Shown one piece after another: positions 1-11,040 of a stretch of 64,000 nucleotides of DNA (the first letter of the stretch is position 1; every line of letters begins with the position of its first letter). Where the stretch lies: contig JAITYX010000012.1 in NCBI GenBank assembly GCA_021018815.1, positions 4,637,001 through 4,701,000 on the forward strand. The letters are read 5' to 3'. Under the pieces are notes generated by a model. The model was given only the letters and a program-made list of their open reading frames with translations. It did no database searches and was not told where the DNA came from. The DNA comes from Talinum fruticosum. Its lineage: Eukaryota; Streptophyta; Magnoliopsida; Caryophyllales; Talinaceae. The translations under genes and the position numbers were made by a program.

Positions 1-510
1 GCTTCACATACTTTGTCTTTCTCAAAAACACAATTAGGTAAACCCCTAACTAAACCATTAGATGCCAATTTCTTTATGGTATGCATGCTAATATGGCCTA
101 ATCTACGATGCCAAGTCCAAGAATCATCATGGAGAGATTCTTTTAAGCAAGATCAGTTCCGACTTGGGTCGAAAGAGGGATGATGTATGTATTACCCGAT
201 CTCTTACCCGAAAGCTTGATCTCTTTGGTAGAGACATCGAAATAGTGCAATTGGTCCGAGTGAATCTTACCTCTTGACCTTTATCACATAGTTGAGAGAT
301 GCCGAGCAGATTATATTTTAATCCCTCGACAAGATAGACTAGACCGACCGGATTGCTTCCTTTTCCAATCTTGCCAATCCCCACGATCTTGCCCTTGCTA
401 TCATCTCCAAATGTGACTTTTCCTCCTTTATGTCCTGTTCAACTCGTAAAAGAGTCCCGCATCTCCCGACATATGGCGTGAACATCCACCGTCAAGGTAC
501 CAGTCTCCTT
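1..510 (-). pseudogene. copia pol N-terminus: protease remnant and GAG-pre-integrase domain (E1)
   Basis: The minus strand encodes the start of a copia polyprotein. Near 502-470 it reads WYLDGGCSRHMSGD, the aspartic-protease site of copia elements, but the usual D-S-G triad is D-G-G. From about 384 it carries a GAG-pre-integrase domain with VYLVEGLKYNLLGISQLCDK-type sequence. This continues at 120-1 with SWTWHRRLGHIS, holding the H of the zinc-binding region that precedes integrase. Protease and pre-integrase lie in different frames, with a stop between (about 425-410), so no functional polyprotein is made. Family assignment is firm; the D-G-G change is seen directly. Confidence 0.85.
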
Positions 511-1275
511 TGATCTCTTCCGAGTGACTCCGCAAAATAAAAAGAATCTAACCCTTCTCACTTCCTCTAACGAACCCAAGTAACATTCTTTACTCGTGGT
601 CCTTTTCCGAGGAAGAAGGTGTTTCGGAACCTAGATTTGAATGACTTTGGGTTTTGTCTCGATTCTCGAGTCTTCCTCTCGGAGAACCGAGTCCGTGTCT
701 CTTGCTTTTTGAAAATATTTCCTTTTGAAACTGGAGAAAATGGTTTCTTTTTGTAAATAGTTCTGGGCTTGGTCCTCCTTTCATTTCGTGAATGGGACCG
801 TGCTCAGCTTTCTTGAACTTTACAGCTTCGGAATCCTTTTGAACAATTCCGAGTAGGAATTAGATTCTTCCTCTTTGTTGAAACCAAGACCTTCTTTTCG
901 AAAAGAGACACACTCGTGATCCTAAGAGCATGTCAAGGTTCTTCCGACCTTGAGTAAACTTTAAAACCAAATCTTGAGACTCAGTGAGCTTCGTTTTAGT
1001 CGCTCATTTTCTTTCCTGAGTAACTCGGACTCAGCCTCATTAGATTGAGCACTAGTCTTGAGTTCTCTCGAATGAGAGTCTCAGCTTTTCTAATTCGTTT
1101 TTCAAGGAAGTGCTCTCGAAGTGATTGACTCAAGTTGCTCTTTGAATTGAGAAGAATTAGAAATGGACTTTTCTTCCAAAGTAAAAATGTATTTAGCTAA
1201 ATCAACTTTGGAGAATTTGAGGAAGTAGTTTATTACCTCTTGAGGATCGATTTCCTCATTGTCCGAGTCCGAGTC
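511..1275 (-). pseudogene. decayed gag-pol spacer, coiled-coil-like (E1)
   Basis: Short minus-strand frames such as KVDLAKYIFTLEEKS and ELLRKENERLKRS (about 1220-990) are rich in Leu, Glu and Lys. They match the coiled-coil spacer common between zinc knuckle and protease in SIRE-like gag. Stops and frameshifts are frequent. A separate minus-strand frame at 784-590 is basic and unrecognised. Confidence 0.5.
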
Positions 1276-2281
1276 TTACTCTCTTTCAGCCTTCGTAGTC
1301 GAGATTGCCATCGGACACTTTGAGTCATCCGAGTCCTCGTCATCTTCCGATGAGTCCTCATCGCTCCATGTTGCCATCATGGCCTTTTTCTTCTTTCTAT
1401 CCCTTTTCCGTTTTGGACAGTCCTTGACTATGTCGTCTTTGCCGCCACATTCAAAGCATCCGGAATTCTTAGATAAAGACAACTTTGAAGGAGAAGAAAA
1501 CTTACCTTTTCTATCTCTCTTATCCTTTTTGTAGAATTCTTCTTTTGGCCTTTTGTCCCATCTTTTGTGCTTCATCATTCTCTTGAAGCCTCTTGCAATA
1601 AGTACCATGGGATCGTCTTCCGAGTCGGAGGAGCTCAGATTTGCTTCCTTGGATTCCGAGGCTTTAAGTGCAATGTTCCTTTTGGTACTTCCCTCAAGCA
1701 TCCTCCTCCTCTAGATGGATTTCGTGTGTTAGAAGCTTTCCAATGAGCTCGTCCGGCTTTAAGAGTGAGAGGTTCCGAGCTTCCTCTATGGCGGTCACTT
1801 TGGGACCCCATCTTTTCTTGGGTAAGCTTCGAGAATTTTCCGGCACATTTCTTCGTGGGAGATCTTCTTTCCCAGTGATTTCAGATTGTTTGTAATCTCG
1901 ATAAACCGAATGAACATCCGAGTGATGTTCTCCTCTCGGCTCCATCTTGAAAAGCTCATATTTGTGAAGATATTGACTTATCTTTGTTTGTCCGACCTGG
2001 CTTGTGCCTTCATAAGTGTTGACAAGGGTGTCCCACACTTCTTTTGCTAAATTACGAGTGCAGACACTCGGTTGTATTATTCCGAGCTTATGGCGCACAT
2101 AAGGATGTTCATGGCTTTGAAATTCTTTCGAACTTCTCCGCTTCGCTGGTGTGAACTCGGCCTTTGTCTTGGGAAGAATTCTGAATTCATCTGTCTTTGT
2201 TGGAATGTAGTTTCCTTGTTGTATGATTTCCCATACTTCTTCATCATGATCCATGAGGAAACATTCCATAAGCTTCTTCAA
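1276..2281 (-). pseudogene. copia gag (UBN2 type) with zinc knuckle (E1)
   Basis: Two overlapping minus-strand frames form one gag. The first (2281-1694) begins MKKLMECFLMDHDEEVWEII and contains the UBN2 core (KEVWDTLVNTYEGT, VGQTKISQYLHKYELF). It ends in the usual EEARNLSLLKPDELIGKL segment. The second (1701-1276) holds a basic linker, a CCHC knuckle and an acidic tail (ATWSDEDSSEDDEDSDD). A frameshift at about 1694-1701 separates them. The knuckle reads CFECGGKDDIVKDC: all three Cys are present, but the His position is Asp, so zinc and RNA binding is probably lost. The start codon near 2281 fits copia gag, about 130 bp downstream of the primer site. Confidence 0.85.
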
Positions 2282-2407
2282 GTGCCCAAAGTTTGAACCT
2301 TTGAATTTTGGTGGCCTCGTTGGAAGATCTTCCTTCGTCGAACTCTCCGGTGTTCTCGAGCCATCCGATCTTTAGACCTTTGGATTGTTAGATCCTTTCC
2401 GAAAGGC

Positions 2408-2421
2408 TAGGCTCGATACCA
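2408..2421 (-). other. primer-binding site of E1 (initiator tRNA-Met type)
   Basis: On the minus strand the LTR end (CTTCA) is followed by a 2-bp spacer and TGGTATCGAGCC. Plant copia elements primed by tRNA-iMet normally read TGGTATCAGAGCC, so one base is missing. The position next to the LTR and the match define the element's 5' side and orientation. Confidence 0.85.
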
Positions 2422-2423
2422 AT

Positions 2424-3993
2424 TGAAGGTTTGCTCTGGGAGAGTCTCGAGTCACCCTAGAGGGGGTGAATAGGGTGATAGGAAATTCTTTGCGACATCA
2501 CACTCTTTTGCACGTAAATAGAAAGGAAGATAGATTCTGAGTCTATTAACCGGGTCGAAAAGCTTGGACTCGTAAAGTAATGAATCGAAAGAACAAGAGC
2601 AAGTAAGGCCGTCCGAGTCTAGAATGAACTCGGAGAGATAACACTTAGATTTTACGTAGAAACCCTCCCGGGGCAGAAAACCACGGCCCGTGTCAATCCG
2701 CACACGAAGTCAAATCCACTATTTTTAGTCCACAAAATACCGTGAACCGATCGAACCCGAGTTGCTCCCTTAGACAACTCTATACAAGTTTTCCTAGACT
2801 CGTAAATTCCTTTATCTCGATCTAGTACTTCCTAGCCGAGATAACCCTTACAACTAGGGACAACTAAGCCGAGTTAACCTTTACAGACTTAGTCAAGGGA
2901 TCTTACAAAGAATGTAAGAAAGAGTTTGTAATCGAGTACAAGACCTTACAACTCGAAAGTAATGAATTACAGAGTGGGAGTTGTAAGTAGAAGATTGAAA
3001 GTAAATACAATGACTTTTCTCAAGTATGTGTATTAACAATAGATTCGGCAATCTTCAAGTCTTGTGAAATGGCTTCTATTTATAGATAACCGCACAGAGT
3101 AGCCATTATCTTCATCTACCGACCAAGAGTCTTCTATGACCATTGATAAAAGCTTTCCGAGTCACTCGTAAAGTATCCGTTGAAATATGAACGTTGGACA
3201 ACGGTTTAACTCTCTTGGAAGTCCCAAAACCATCGGCCGTGTCTTGAAAAATGAAGTGGAAACCACCGTTAAGCTTGGCGTTTCAGCTTTCCAGATATGG
3301 AAACAGATGCACTTCCGACACAATCTTCTGGGACTCGGAGCAGGGAAGGTGAAGAGCCATGTCTCGCTGGTGATTTGACGTTCTAAAGCCTAGGCTACTT
3401 TTGTGGTTTGAAAAAGGTGTATCCTCGAATGAATAACGTACAAAAGTAAATTAATTTTGGTTCTCAAAGTATAGAATACTTTGGCCCAAGATTAGACACA
3501 GTATAATAAAATAATTATAATAATTAAGCAACCGATTATCCGAGTCGAAACGAAATGGAATTTTCTCGAGTCCAATATCCATGATACTCGAGAATTCCAT
3601 TTGACTTAGTCTAAGCAATAGAGCAAGTTCCATAAAGAATATCGAGTGAGATAACTTGATATAGACTAAGCATGAAATAAACTAAGAATACCGACTATAA
3701 CAAAATAGAACGTATAACCACAAGTCGATTCGAGACAGAATCATCGGTATATTCAAAACCCGATAAATCTGAGTGAAGATGAACTAAGAAATTAAGAACC
3801 AGATTTCGAGTCGCTACGGAAACGCAATAAATGTAATAAGTGAAAACCGTATTACTCGGAGAAGATACTATTTTACTCAAAGAAGTTTCGCGATACCGAG
3901 AATGCCTTGGAATCAAAACTCTATATGCATGGGATTATTATACCGATTCCTTTTACATAACTCGAAAAGTATTGAGCATTGTCCGAGTCTTCA
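2424..3993 (-). repeat. 5' LTR of copia element E1 (1570 bp)
   Basis: On the plus strand the repeat runs from TGAAGGTTTGCTC to GAGTCTTCA, giving TG...CA ends on the element strand. Related copies occur at 19459, 29955, 32690 (opposite strand), 53411, 61403 and 63557. The shared landmarks are the AGGGGGTGAATAGGGTGAT block near one end and GGTTCTCAAAGTAT in the middle. ORFs within it, such as 2452-2703 and 3187-3378, are LTR shadows. Confidence 0.9.
3076..3085 (-). promoter_or_regulatory. TATA box in E1 LTR
   Basis: The minus strand reads CTATAAATAG, a close match to a plant TATA box. The same position is intact in solo LTR E3 (36484-36492) and E4 (about 54065-54074), and altered in the E2 5' LTR (30529-30538, CTATAAGTAG). 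It is the probable LTR promoter driving genomic RNA. Confidence 0.7.
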
Positions 3994-4800
3994 AAGCTAA
4001 TTTTATTAGCAACCTAAACCAAAGGCCAAACTTTGACCCTTTCTCCAATGTTTATAACCCAGGATTCATATCACCCTAATTTTTTATGCTGAAATAAAAA
4101 TCCTATGGGCCAACCACAAGTCCAAAGACCACCCGTCCCTTAATTCCAAAGACCTACCTAACCTAGTGCCCCAAAAGTCTAACTTGGAGGTCATGATGGA
4201 AAGCATGTTTTTCGCTCAACAAAAGTAAGATGAGATTATCAAGCAATTGGATTCAAAAGTTGAAATCTTAGCCACTCATAATAAAATTCATGAAACTCAA
4301 ACTGCTAACCAAGCTAGGTCTTCCTCTAGCCCTCCGGGTAAGCTTCCTAGCCAACCCGAGATTAACCCTAGGGAACGATGCAATGCCATAACTTTACGGA
4401 GTGGGGACACAATTCGCGAGGCCTAAGGGCGATAGTAGTGAGCATGTGATCATTGATATGCAAAATGAGACTGATGAGAATGATGTGAAGGATTTGAATG
4501 ATGTTGTGAATGAGGAGGTGTCTACACCCTCCAAAGACTCGGTTGATGTTATTGTGAAAAATGAGTAGGAGACTCCTAATGACCGAACAAAAACTCCTCA
4601 AAGAATCTACACTCCACCTTTACCCTTCCCACAAAGAATAGATAAAACAACCTTGATATGCCATTTGGGAAGTTTTTGGAGATGATTAAGAAATGCAATA
4701 TGAACATCTTTTTCATTGATGCTTTCACTCCAAAATTTTCAAAATAAATATATAGAGTATTTTTTAACCAAAAAATATGGAACTGTACTTCTAGAAGGAC
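3994..4800 (+). pseudogene. Athila-like gag fragment (A1, 5' part)
   Basis: Plus-strand frames downstream of E1 carry hallmarks of Athila-type gag. NQRPNFDPFSNVYNPGF is near 4017-4070. A helical linker lies around 4190-4290. KLPSQPEINPRERCNAITLR, followed by SGD, is at 4338-4410, the conserved segment at the gag/protease boundary. YTPPLPFPQRIDKT is at 4599-4640. Several frameshifts and stops are present, including a stop straight after the ITLRSGD segment. Homology fades by about 4800, where an AT-rich segment of different character starts. E1 landed inside this gag; the rest of A1 probably resumes near 11000. Confidence 0.8.
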
Positions 4801-5560
4801 AAATAATACTATTATTAGTTTTTTTTTTAAAATGGTGCTTAAAATAGTAAATGATACTAAAAATATTAGCCGAAACAATACCTTAGTGAATATTAATATT
4901 TGACTCATTTTAACTTAGTGAACATGGTAAATGCTACTCCAAATGTTATTTCCAAACACGATTTCTATATTATAAAAAATTAAAAAGATAGATAAAACAC
5001 TAATTTTAACTTATTATAATATTATGAATAATTTTAACATATATCACCTAATTTAGAATAATATTTTTTTGGACATAATATATCCAAAATAATATTCAGC
5101 TTGAGATTTTAATTAAAGAAAATATTTAGCTGGGAATGAAAATATTTAACTTTGGGATCTGTTTATATTTTTTTGTCAGCATCAGTAACCTTTTTACTAT
5201 TATAGTAAAAAAGTAATCTATATTTTTTGAGATATTTTGGTTATCGTTAAGTCAAATTTTTAGATATAGATAATCCTTATTTGGATTTTTTAAGGGAATT
5301 AGAAAGTATTAGTGATGACAATGAATTGACTGATTTTTTTGTTTTCGATTTATTTATAAAAGTAAAAATAATTGTTGTAACGTCCACCGAAATTAACGTT
5401 TTAAAACTTTTATAATTATCTTCATTTAATTGTTTTGACCATTTACTTTTGGATCCTTATTTATTTTTATAATTTTAAATAGTGATAATTATACTTTACT
5501 AAGTTTTTGGTAAAAAAGGAAAAAGAGAAATAAAATTAAAATGGGCCTTGCCCCTAGTTA
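4801..5560. other. AT-rich stretch without recognisable genes
   Basis: Very AT-rich sequence with no coherent coding frame. A TGTAACGTCC motif near 5375 resembles an LTR start, but I found no partner end or repeat, so no element is called. Confidence 0.5.
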
Positions 5561-6060
5561 CTTGGCAGAAGCAAGGGGTTGGAACCCTTTGTGCCGTTGT
5601 TCATCCACTATGCAGAGAGAGACAGAGAGAGAGAGATGAGCGAAGAGAGGAGGACAATGGTGGAGGCTCCATGGCCACCGGCAGGTCGCTTCCAACCAAG
5701 AGGAGGGGCGGAGGAGCGCAATAACCTCCTAGGTGAACCACAACACGAGAGAGTGTACATGTTTCGAACCTGCTTGTTTACATGGCTGCAAAGAATTTTG
5801 AAAATCTCAGGGTTCAGAGTGTCTCTTGATATGACAATTCTGCAACCTACTATTCAAAAACAAGGCAACCTGATTTTAGCCCAAACCTAAAGCAGCTCTG
5901 ACCCAAGAATTGAACTAAATGACTAACAGAAAACAATCTGGTCCAAAATTTCGTAGTTCCATCAATTTTTAATAAATGACCAACTCTGATCAGCCCCGAC
6001 AGGCACAATTCCAATGCCATCTTTGCATCCATCACTTTTCTAGGTACCAATTAGAATAGT
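5561..6060 (+). other. unrecognised segment with a short GA tract and a 103-codon ORF
   Basis: A short GA-rich tract lies at 5604-5636. The plus frame 5579-5890 translates without stop to 103 residues, but its start is in low-complexity GA sequence, it has no motif I know, and an overlapping minus frame (6050-5850) is as convincing. Base composition is less AT-rich than the flanks. It may be a captured or degraded host fragment. Confidence 0.25.
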
Positions 6061-8200
6061 AGATTTACAATAAAAAAGCAAAATGTAAGCAAGGAAACAA
6101 ATGCATATATATGCCTATAAGGGAGCCGTTAAAGGTAGTTAATCACCATCATTTTTTTAACTCAAATTGATGTGGTTCTAATTACTTTAGTTTGGAGCTT
6201 TGTAGTTTAAATCAAGATGTTAAAAGAAATGGAGGACATAAACACATTTATAGGACCATATACTATAAAGAATATAAAATGAAGTAAATAACTCTCTATG
6301 AAGGAGTACAAATATTTTAATCCATCTATCAATGGTTAAAATTTTAAATAGTTACAAAACTATCACTAATGATAAAACTAACTTTATCTAATTTTTAAAT
6401 GATTAGACTATAAAGATAAGTCATGCAATTTAAGAGAACTAACTAGATCAATCTAGTCGTAGTAAGTATTTGGAGGGATAAATGGTAATTGTGGCTTGAG
6501 ATAAGTAGTTGCATTGGTACAATTGGTAATTGTATTCCTTCAACTAAGGAGTATATTGAATTCATTTAGCATGAGAATATATGCAACCCACACATGGTAA
6601 TGGTAGAGGAGAGAAACAGGAAATTGGTGAAATTGGTGAATGCAAAAACAAAAAATTCCGTAATTTTATTTATTTTGTTTTTCTAACATACCACTATAAA
6701 ATTACCACCTTTGTTTTATAAATGCAACTATACAATTCTGTGACAAGAAGTGTGAGCAAATTATTAGTTTTCATTGTATTCTTGGAGGTGGGACGATGTG
6801 TTAGGTTTGAGAATTAAATTGTCAAAAAGTTATCCGGTAAGTCAGGGACACGGATAATACGCAATTGCTCACATCATTTTGAGTTTTGGGTTAGGATCTT
6901 GTATATTATCATACTTACGGCTTCCTTTGGGTGTAAAGCTTGAGGAGAAAAATTGTGGTTAGAAAATTGAATATCTTTCTTCGTTGATTTGGGGGAGGGG
7001 GTTCACTCTCATCGAAAGCATAATTTTAAGCATCTTGACATACTTTTCGACTCTTTTCTTAGTCCTTGTGCAATTGCAAGCTAGTTAGGCTATTCAAAGG
7101 AGTTTTTCGTGGGGATGCTTGTCAAAAAAGTGGTCAAAACAAATATCACCTGATCAAATGGGACATTGTCAACAAACTTTCAACTAAATGTGTAGACGTT
7201 ATTATCTCCGCTGAGATTATGTTAGGTAAATGGCCATGGGGGTTCACGAATAAGAGATAAGATGAGGAAAAAAGTGGTCAAAACAAAATATGGTGTTATT
7301 AGATTCTAGCAGGGTTAATGGAATATATGGTATGTGTCATGCAAAATTTTATCACATTAAGGTGGGATTGAGTATGCATTCATATTGCCTTTAATGTCAG
7401 TGATTGCACAATAAATGCAACAACAAATGTTGTGAAGATGTTCTCTTTTCTTCCACTCTCTACATTTCCAACATAAGTTGGGGCATTTTCAGTAGAGTTT
7501 TAAAGGTGTTGATCCCAATCTTTGTTTGAAATGCCTTCCTATATTATAATAATGATTGCATAATGGGTAGCTTGCTTATTTAGCTTCTTAGTAAGCTCTT
7601 TATGAAGGGCTTCCCTGATAACATGGGTAGATGATATCTCAAATCTATGAGAAAAGTTACTATGGAATCTTCTTTTTTACAACTCTCATCCTCTCCTGGC
7701 ATCTAAACTCCTCCATTTTGGGATTATGAGTTCTTATGCAACATTATTTTGGAATACTCCGACTCTAATAAAAGTGTGCATTTTGTATGGAATACAACTC
7801 GGACAAGATCTTTACATGTCATAATTTACATAAGGAGTGAAATATCATGGCTAATAGTTGCTTCATTTATATGAAGGGATAACCTGATTTGAGTTGACCT
7901 TGAACCTAAACTAGAACGTTAGAAAACTAAATTTGAACTGAACTTGAGTATAACCCGAAAAGAAGTAAAACTGGTTGAAATTACAAAGTTTAGAATCAAG
8001 CTCAAATTAAAAGATATTGAACTGAATATGGATCAAATCATTAATTTTTCTTCATAACAAGATAAAAGAAACATATTTGCTTGAAAATACATACACTAAT
8101 GCACAATAAGAACTTCCATTCGTTTTTTGCCCTCAATAAGATCAGGAATTTTGAACCTCCTACCACCTCTATTAAAGATCAAAGACTACGCTAGTAGCTA
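6061..8200. other. AT-rich intergenic sequence, nothing recognised
   Basis: No coding similarity, terminal repeat or RNA gene was seen. The short ORF at 7066-7260 has no supporting motif. Confidence 0.5.
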
Positions 8201-8219
8201 GCATGAAAATTTTCGTCGC

Positions 8220-8540
8220 TTGCTTTCGGTAATTTCTCCTCCCTTTCCTCTCCCTCCTTCTCCTTTTCCTTCTTCCTCCTCTTCAAGATTCTTCCTCATT
8301 GTTGTCCCTTTTTGTGTTTCCTTTGTTTTCCTGTGTTTTGTTTTTGTTTTCCTTTTTTCTGGTTCTCTTTATTTTCGTGAGACGTCTCAATTACTTGGTT
8401 TTCTTGTTTTATATTTTAATTCCCTTTTTTGCTTTTTGTTCTTTTGTTCTATATTTTGTGTTTCCTATAATGACCTCATTGAGGGTGTTAATTCTTCCTT
8501 ATTTTTATTATGATAATTGTAGTAAATTGTGTTAATTATT
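8220..8540 (+). repeat. polypyrimidine tract
   Basis: A long C/T-rich run (8236-8300), then T-rich sequence, gives two overlapping hydrophobic ORFs (8220-8513 and 8299-8535). Such translations are artefacts of composition. The pattern resembles a 5' untranslated leader or first intron, but nothing downstream supports a gene. Confidence 0.4.
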
Positions 8541-9045
8541 GGCCATTTGGCTTTCAATGGAGGATGATGATAATGATGATGCTTAGTTGACCTTTGAGGG
8601 AGGGAGACTTACAAACTACTTTGCTTTGTGTGTTATTTTATATGACTATGTTGGCTTGTTTTGTTTTTGACTTCTACCACTAAGTACTATCTTAAGTGTG
8701 TGTTTTGAGATATTGTAATGTTTGATTATCTTATCTTAAGACTTGAGGTGCTTTTGCATTACTAAAGTGATGTCTAAACACTTATTTGATGTGCTATCTT
8801 ATTCATTAGAAGTGAGATGATGACAATGCGGCTGGAAAAATCCATATCAATCCATGTCTTCTATATAAACAAAATTATATGCCGATTTCATTTTTATAGA
8901 ATAGTACCCATAGCTTCTTTTCTTGGAAAATTTTTTTGTAGTGCTTCAATCAAACTTGACCAAATGTTAGGGATCTTCACCATGAATAATCCTCGGGAGA
9001 AGCATCTTATGACACTCCATTGATCAATTAGACAGGAGATACATA

Positions 9046-9591
9046 ATGGGAATAACCCCAATTCCTATAAGTGTGAAATTACATTCATCTTCATCTTTTT
9101 GCACTCGCCCCTTGGCTTTTACTTTCGCATACCTTATAGCCCTTGACTTTTCCCTATTAGCTCCTCCATTTTACGAGCGATTTAATTTTAGTGATCGTTC
9201 TCTCAACCTTACATTACTTGTTGGATCAACGAATTTGATAATTCTTTCTCAATGGTGGAAATCATATCGTGGTAGAGCTCCTATATGTGCTTTGAAAAAT
9301 CCCCCTCGGCGCTATATAGTGGCTGACTCTACTCACTCCCTTGTGGCTTACTATGGTTCTTATTGTAAAGCAAGATCATACCGTTTATCACTCTCTAGAA
9401 AGAACATCCCATACTTGCTTACCTTAATCGAATTTTATCCCTTACTCCATCCCCTTTTGGAGCCTATCCTTTTCGATAATGTCGTCTTTTCTTATGTCCT
9501 TTCTTCCCCTATGTCCTTTCTTCCCCGTTCAGTCATCTTTCTTACCTCTCTCTTACCAGAACATAGAAGGAAGGGGTTTGGTCTCATGTGA
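9046..9591 (+). CDS. 181-codon ORF of unknown origin
   Basis: The longest uninterrupted frame in the window. It begins ATGGGAATAACCCC and ends in a TGA at 9589-9591. The predicted product is hydrophobic and rich in Leu, Ser, Tyr and Phe, with a possible membrane-like stretch near residues 24-43 (about 9115-9175) and a basic, aromatic middle (SQWWKSYRGRAP). I recognise no family. The surrounding sequence (about 9040-9600) is less AT-rich than its neighbours and has no retroelement motif. It could be a chance frame in a transferred fragment, for example organellar DNA, or a remnant of a transposon gene. Coding status is not established. Confidence 0.25.
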   Translation: MGITPIPISVKLHSSSSFCTRPLAFTFAYLIALDFSLLAPPFYERFNFSDRSLNLTLLVGSTNLIILSQWWKSYRGRAPICALKNPPRRYIVADSTHSLVAYYGSYCKARSYRLSLSRKNIPYLLTLIEFYPLLHPLLEPILFDNVVFSYVLSSPMSFLPRSVIFLTSLLPEHRRKGFGLM

Positions 9592-10370
9592 TCCATTTGG
9601 TGGTGGCTTATCGAAGCGAATATAGATTTGAAGGAAAAAAAGAAATATAAACATAATGATCACTTTAGTGATTTCTAATTCAAGCTATTTTAGCCATAGC
9701 TTTGGACTAGGAGGTAATCGAACTCCTTTCTAAGGGGGTTAACCTATTATTGATGAAAGTGGTTATGAAAATATTCTAAATAAATAAGAATGACATATGA
9801 GGGAAGAAGAACAAAGGAGCTTTTGGTCCCTATCGCCTGGGGAACGAGAGGGGTTAACTTACAAGCCTTTGTTGTTGATAAAAATCTCACATTTCATTGA
9901 TGAGTTATTAAATTGCATCAAATTTGGTTTTTTAAAAGAAACTAGTTTTTCTATGTTTATGTTCGTGTTTTGCAGGATAGTATTGATCAATGTCAAGAAT
10001 CTTGTGAAGTTGCGATCGGACATCTTACATATATTTATTTTTTAGGATGATTTATTAATGTCTAGATTATGAAGGGCTTCCGTTAATTGAATTTAGATTG
10101 AAAATGAGTTTCATATTATGTCTATATTTGGGGATTGTTTTGATTATTTGAACATATTAATGGATATCTTTTATTATTATATAATGCACGGATCACATCG
10201 CTAAATTTATTAAGACAACGATTCGGTGGGTGGCTTCATGCTTCCGATTGTGCTAATAGTATCTTTATTTATGAATAATAAGGTTGTAATAGCCACGACG
10301 TCATGCGTACTTTTGTGGATGAACTAAATAACATTCCATAGGTGCTGTCATGGCTATAAATAAACTTGTC
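9592..10370. other. no recognised features
   Basis: A short frame at 9797-10045 lacks motifs. A slightly GC-richer segment at 9690-9860 resembles the composition of the preceding ORF and may belong to the same block. Confidence 0.4.
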
Positions 10371-10384
10371 GCGACTTTTCTCGT

Positions 10385-10565
10385 GGGTACAACATATAGT
10401 ATGACTTGTACAGGTACAACATATAGTATGCCACAGTGTCGCTACCGTGCCTAGAATCGAGACCTACCATGGGATAACGTATAGTATGCCACATGTTGCT
10501 ACCATGCCTAAGAGAAGACTCGCAACGAGATAACGTATATGTCCTGGGTCGCTACCGTGCCTAGA
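10385..10565 (+). repeat. imperfect short tandem repeats
   Basis: Three to four decayed units share the pattern ATATAGTATGCCAC ... GCTACCGTGCCTAGAA, at about 10389, 10411, 10470 and 10530. Spacing is uneven (about 20-60 bp). The block directly precedes the CACTA-like terminus and may be part of its subterminal region. Confidence 0.55.
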
Positions 10566-10799
10566 AGCACACTTGCCACGTGTATTCCTTGGCTAAAGAA
10601 AGCACATTGCCATGAATATTTCTGTGGCCACCATTTTTCCTGAAGCCACAACAATGATTTTTGTGTGGCAACAACCTTGCCACAAACACTTGTGCCACGG
10701 GGCTCATTTTAGAAATTCCTCTAGGAAAATACCATACCCGGGGAATTTGAAACTTGTGCCACAAAATCTTTTATGGCACAAGTAGTGATTTGTTGTAGT
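10561..10799 (-). mobile_element. one terminus of a CACTA-like transposon
   Basis: The right edge reads TTGTTGTAGTA, the complement of TACTACAACAA, close to the canonical CACTACAACAA terminus with the first base changed. Inward lie many copies of TTGCCAC/GTGGCA in both orientations plus the palindrome-like pair CTTGTGCCA and TGGCACAAG, typical of CACTA subterminal repeats. I found no matching left end upstream, so the element is probably truncated. The minus frame 10764-10561 is a by-product of the repeats. Confidence 0.55.
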
Positions 10800-11040
10800 A
10801 TCCTTTGGATATTTTAGAGGACATTTCCATCTTGCAATTTCTTTGTGCCTGTGGACTTTTTAATTCTTGATATGGTTGAGGATACCCGCACCCAAATCAT
10901 TCTTGATGTAAGATTGATGTAAAAGAGGGCAAATTGACAATTGATGTGTGGGAGCATCACGCTAAATTTGATTTTTTTAAGAAACATGATGTTTCCCCGT
11001 TTACGCTAAATGTTGTAGTGTTAAGATGACTGATGAAGTG
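10800..11040. other. no recognised feature; edge of Athila A1 remnant
   Basis: The sequence has no clear motif. Athila-type coding similarity begins shortly after. Confidence 0.35.

Larger units (their letters stand above)
1..3993 (-). mobile_element. Ty1/copia element E1, 5' part, cut by window edge
   Basis: Read on the minus strand this is the 5' portion of a copia retrotransposon: 5' LTR (2424-3993), primer-binding site (2408-2421), gag (2281-1276), a lysine/glutamate-rich stretch (about 1260-850), protease motif (502-470) and GAG-pre-integrase domain (about 390-1). Integrase, RT and RNase H would lie left of the window. The long LTR, Met-type primer site and UBN2-type gag with an acidic tail suggest the SIRE/Maximus group; that lineage call is inference. 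The bases just outside the LTR (AAGCT, 3994-3998) are the expected 5-bp target duplication, but the partner copy is outside the window. It was inserted into the gag region of an Athila-like element that continues at 3994. Confidence 0.85.

Noticed and set aside
1259..1534. 91-codon Ser-rich plus-strand ORF
   Set aside because: Antisense of the acidic tail and zinc knuckle of copia gag.
5370..5400. TGTAACGTCC as a possible LTR start
   Set aside because: No matching end, duplication, primer site or second copy found in the window.
8220..8535. Hydrophobic ORFs that look like membrane proteins
   Set aside because: Result of a C/T- and T-rich tract; two overlapping frames are equally hydrophobic.
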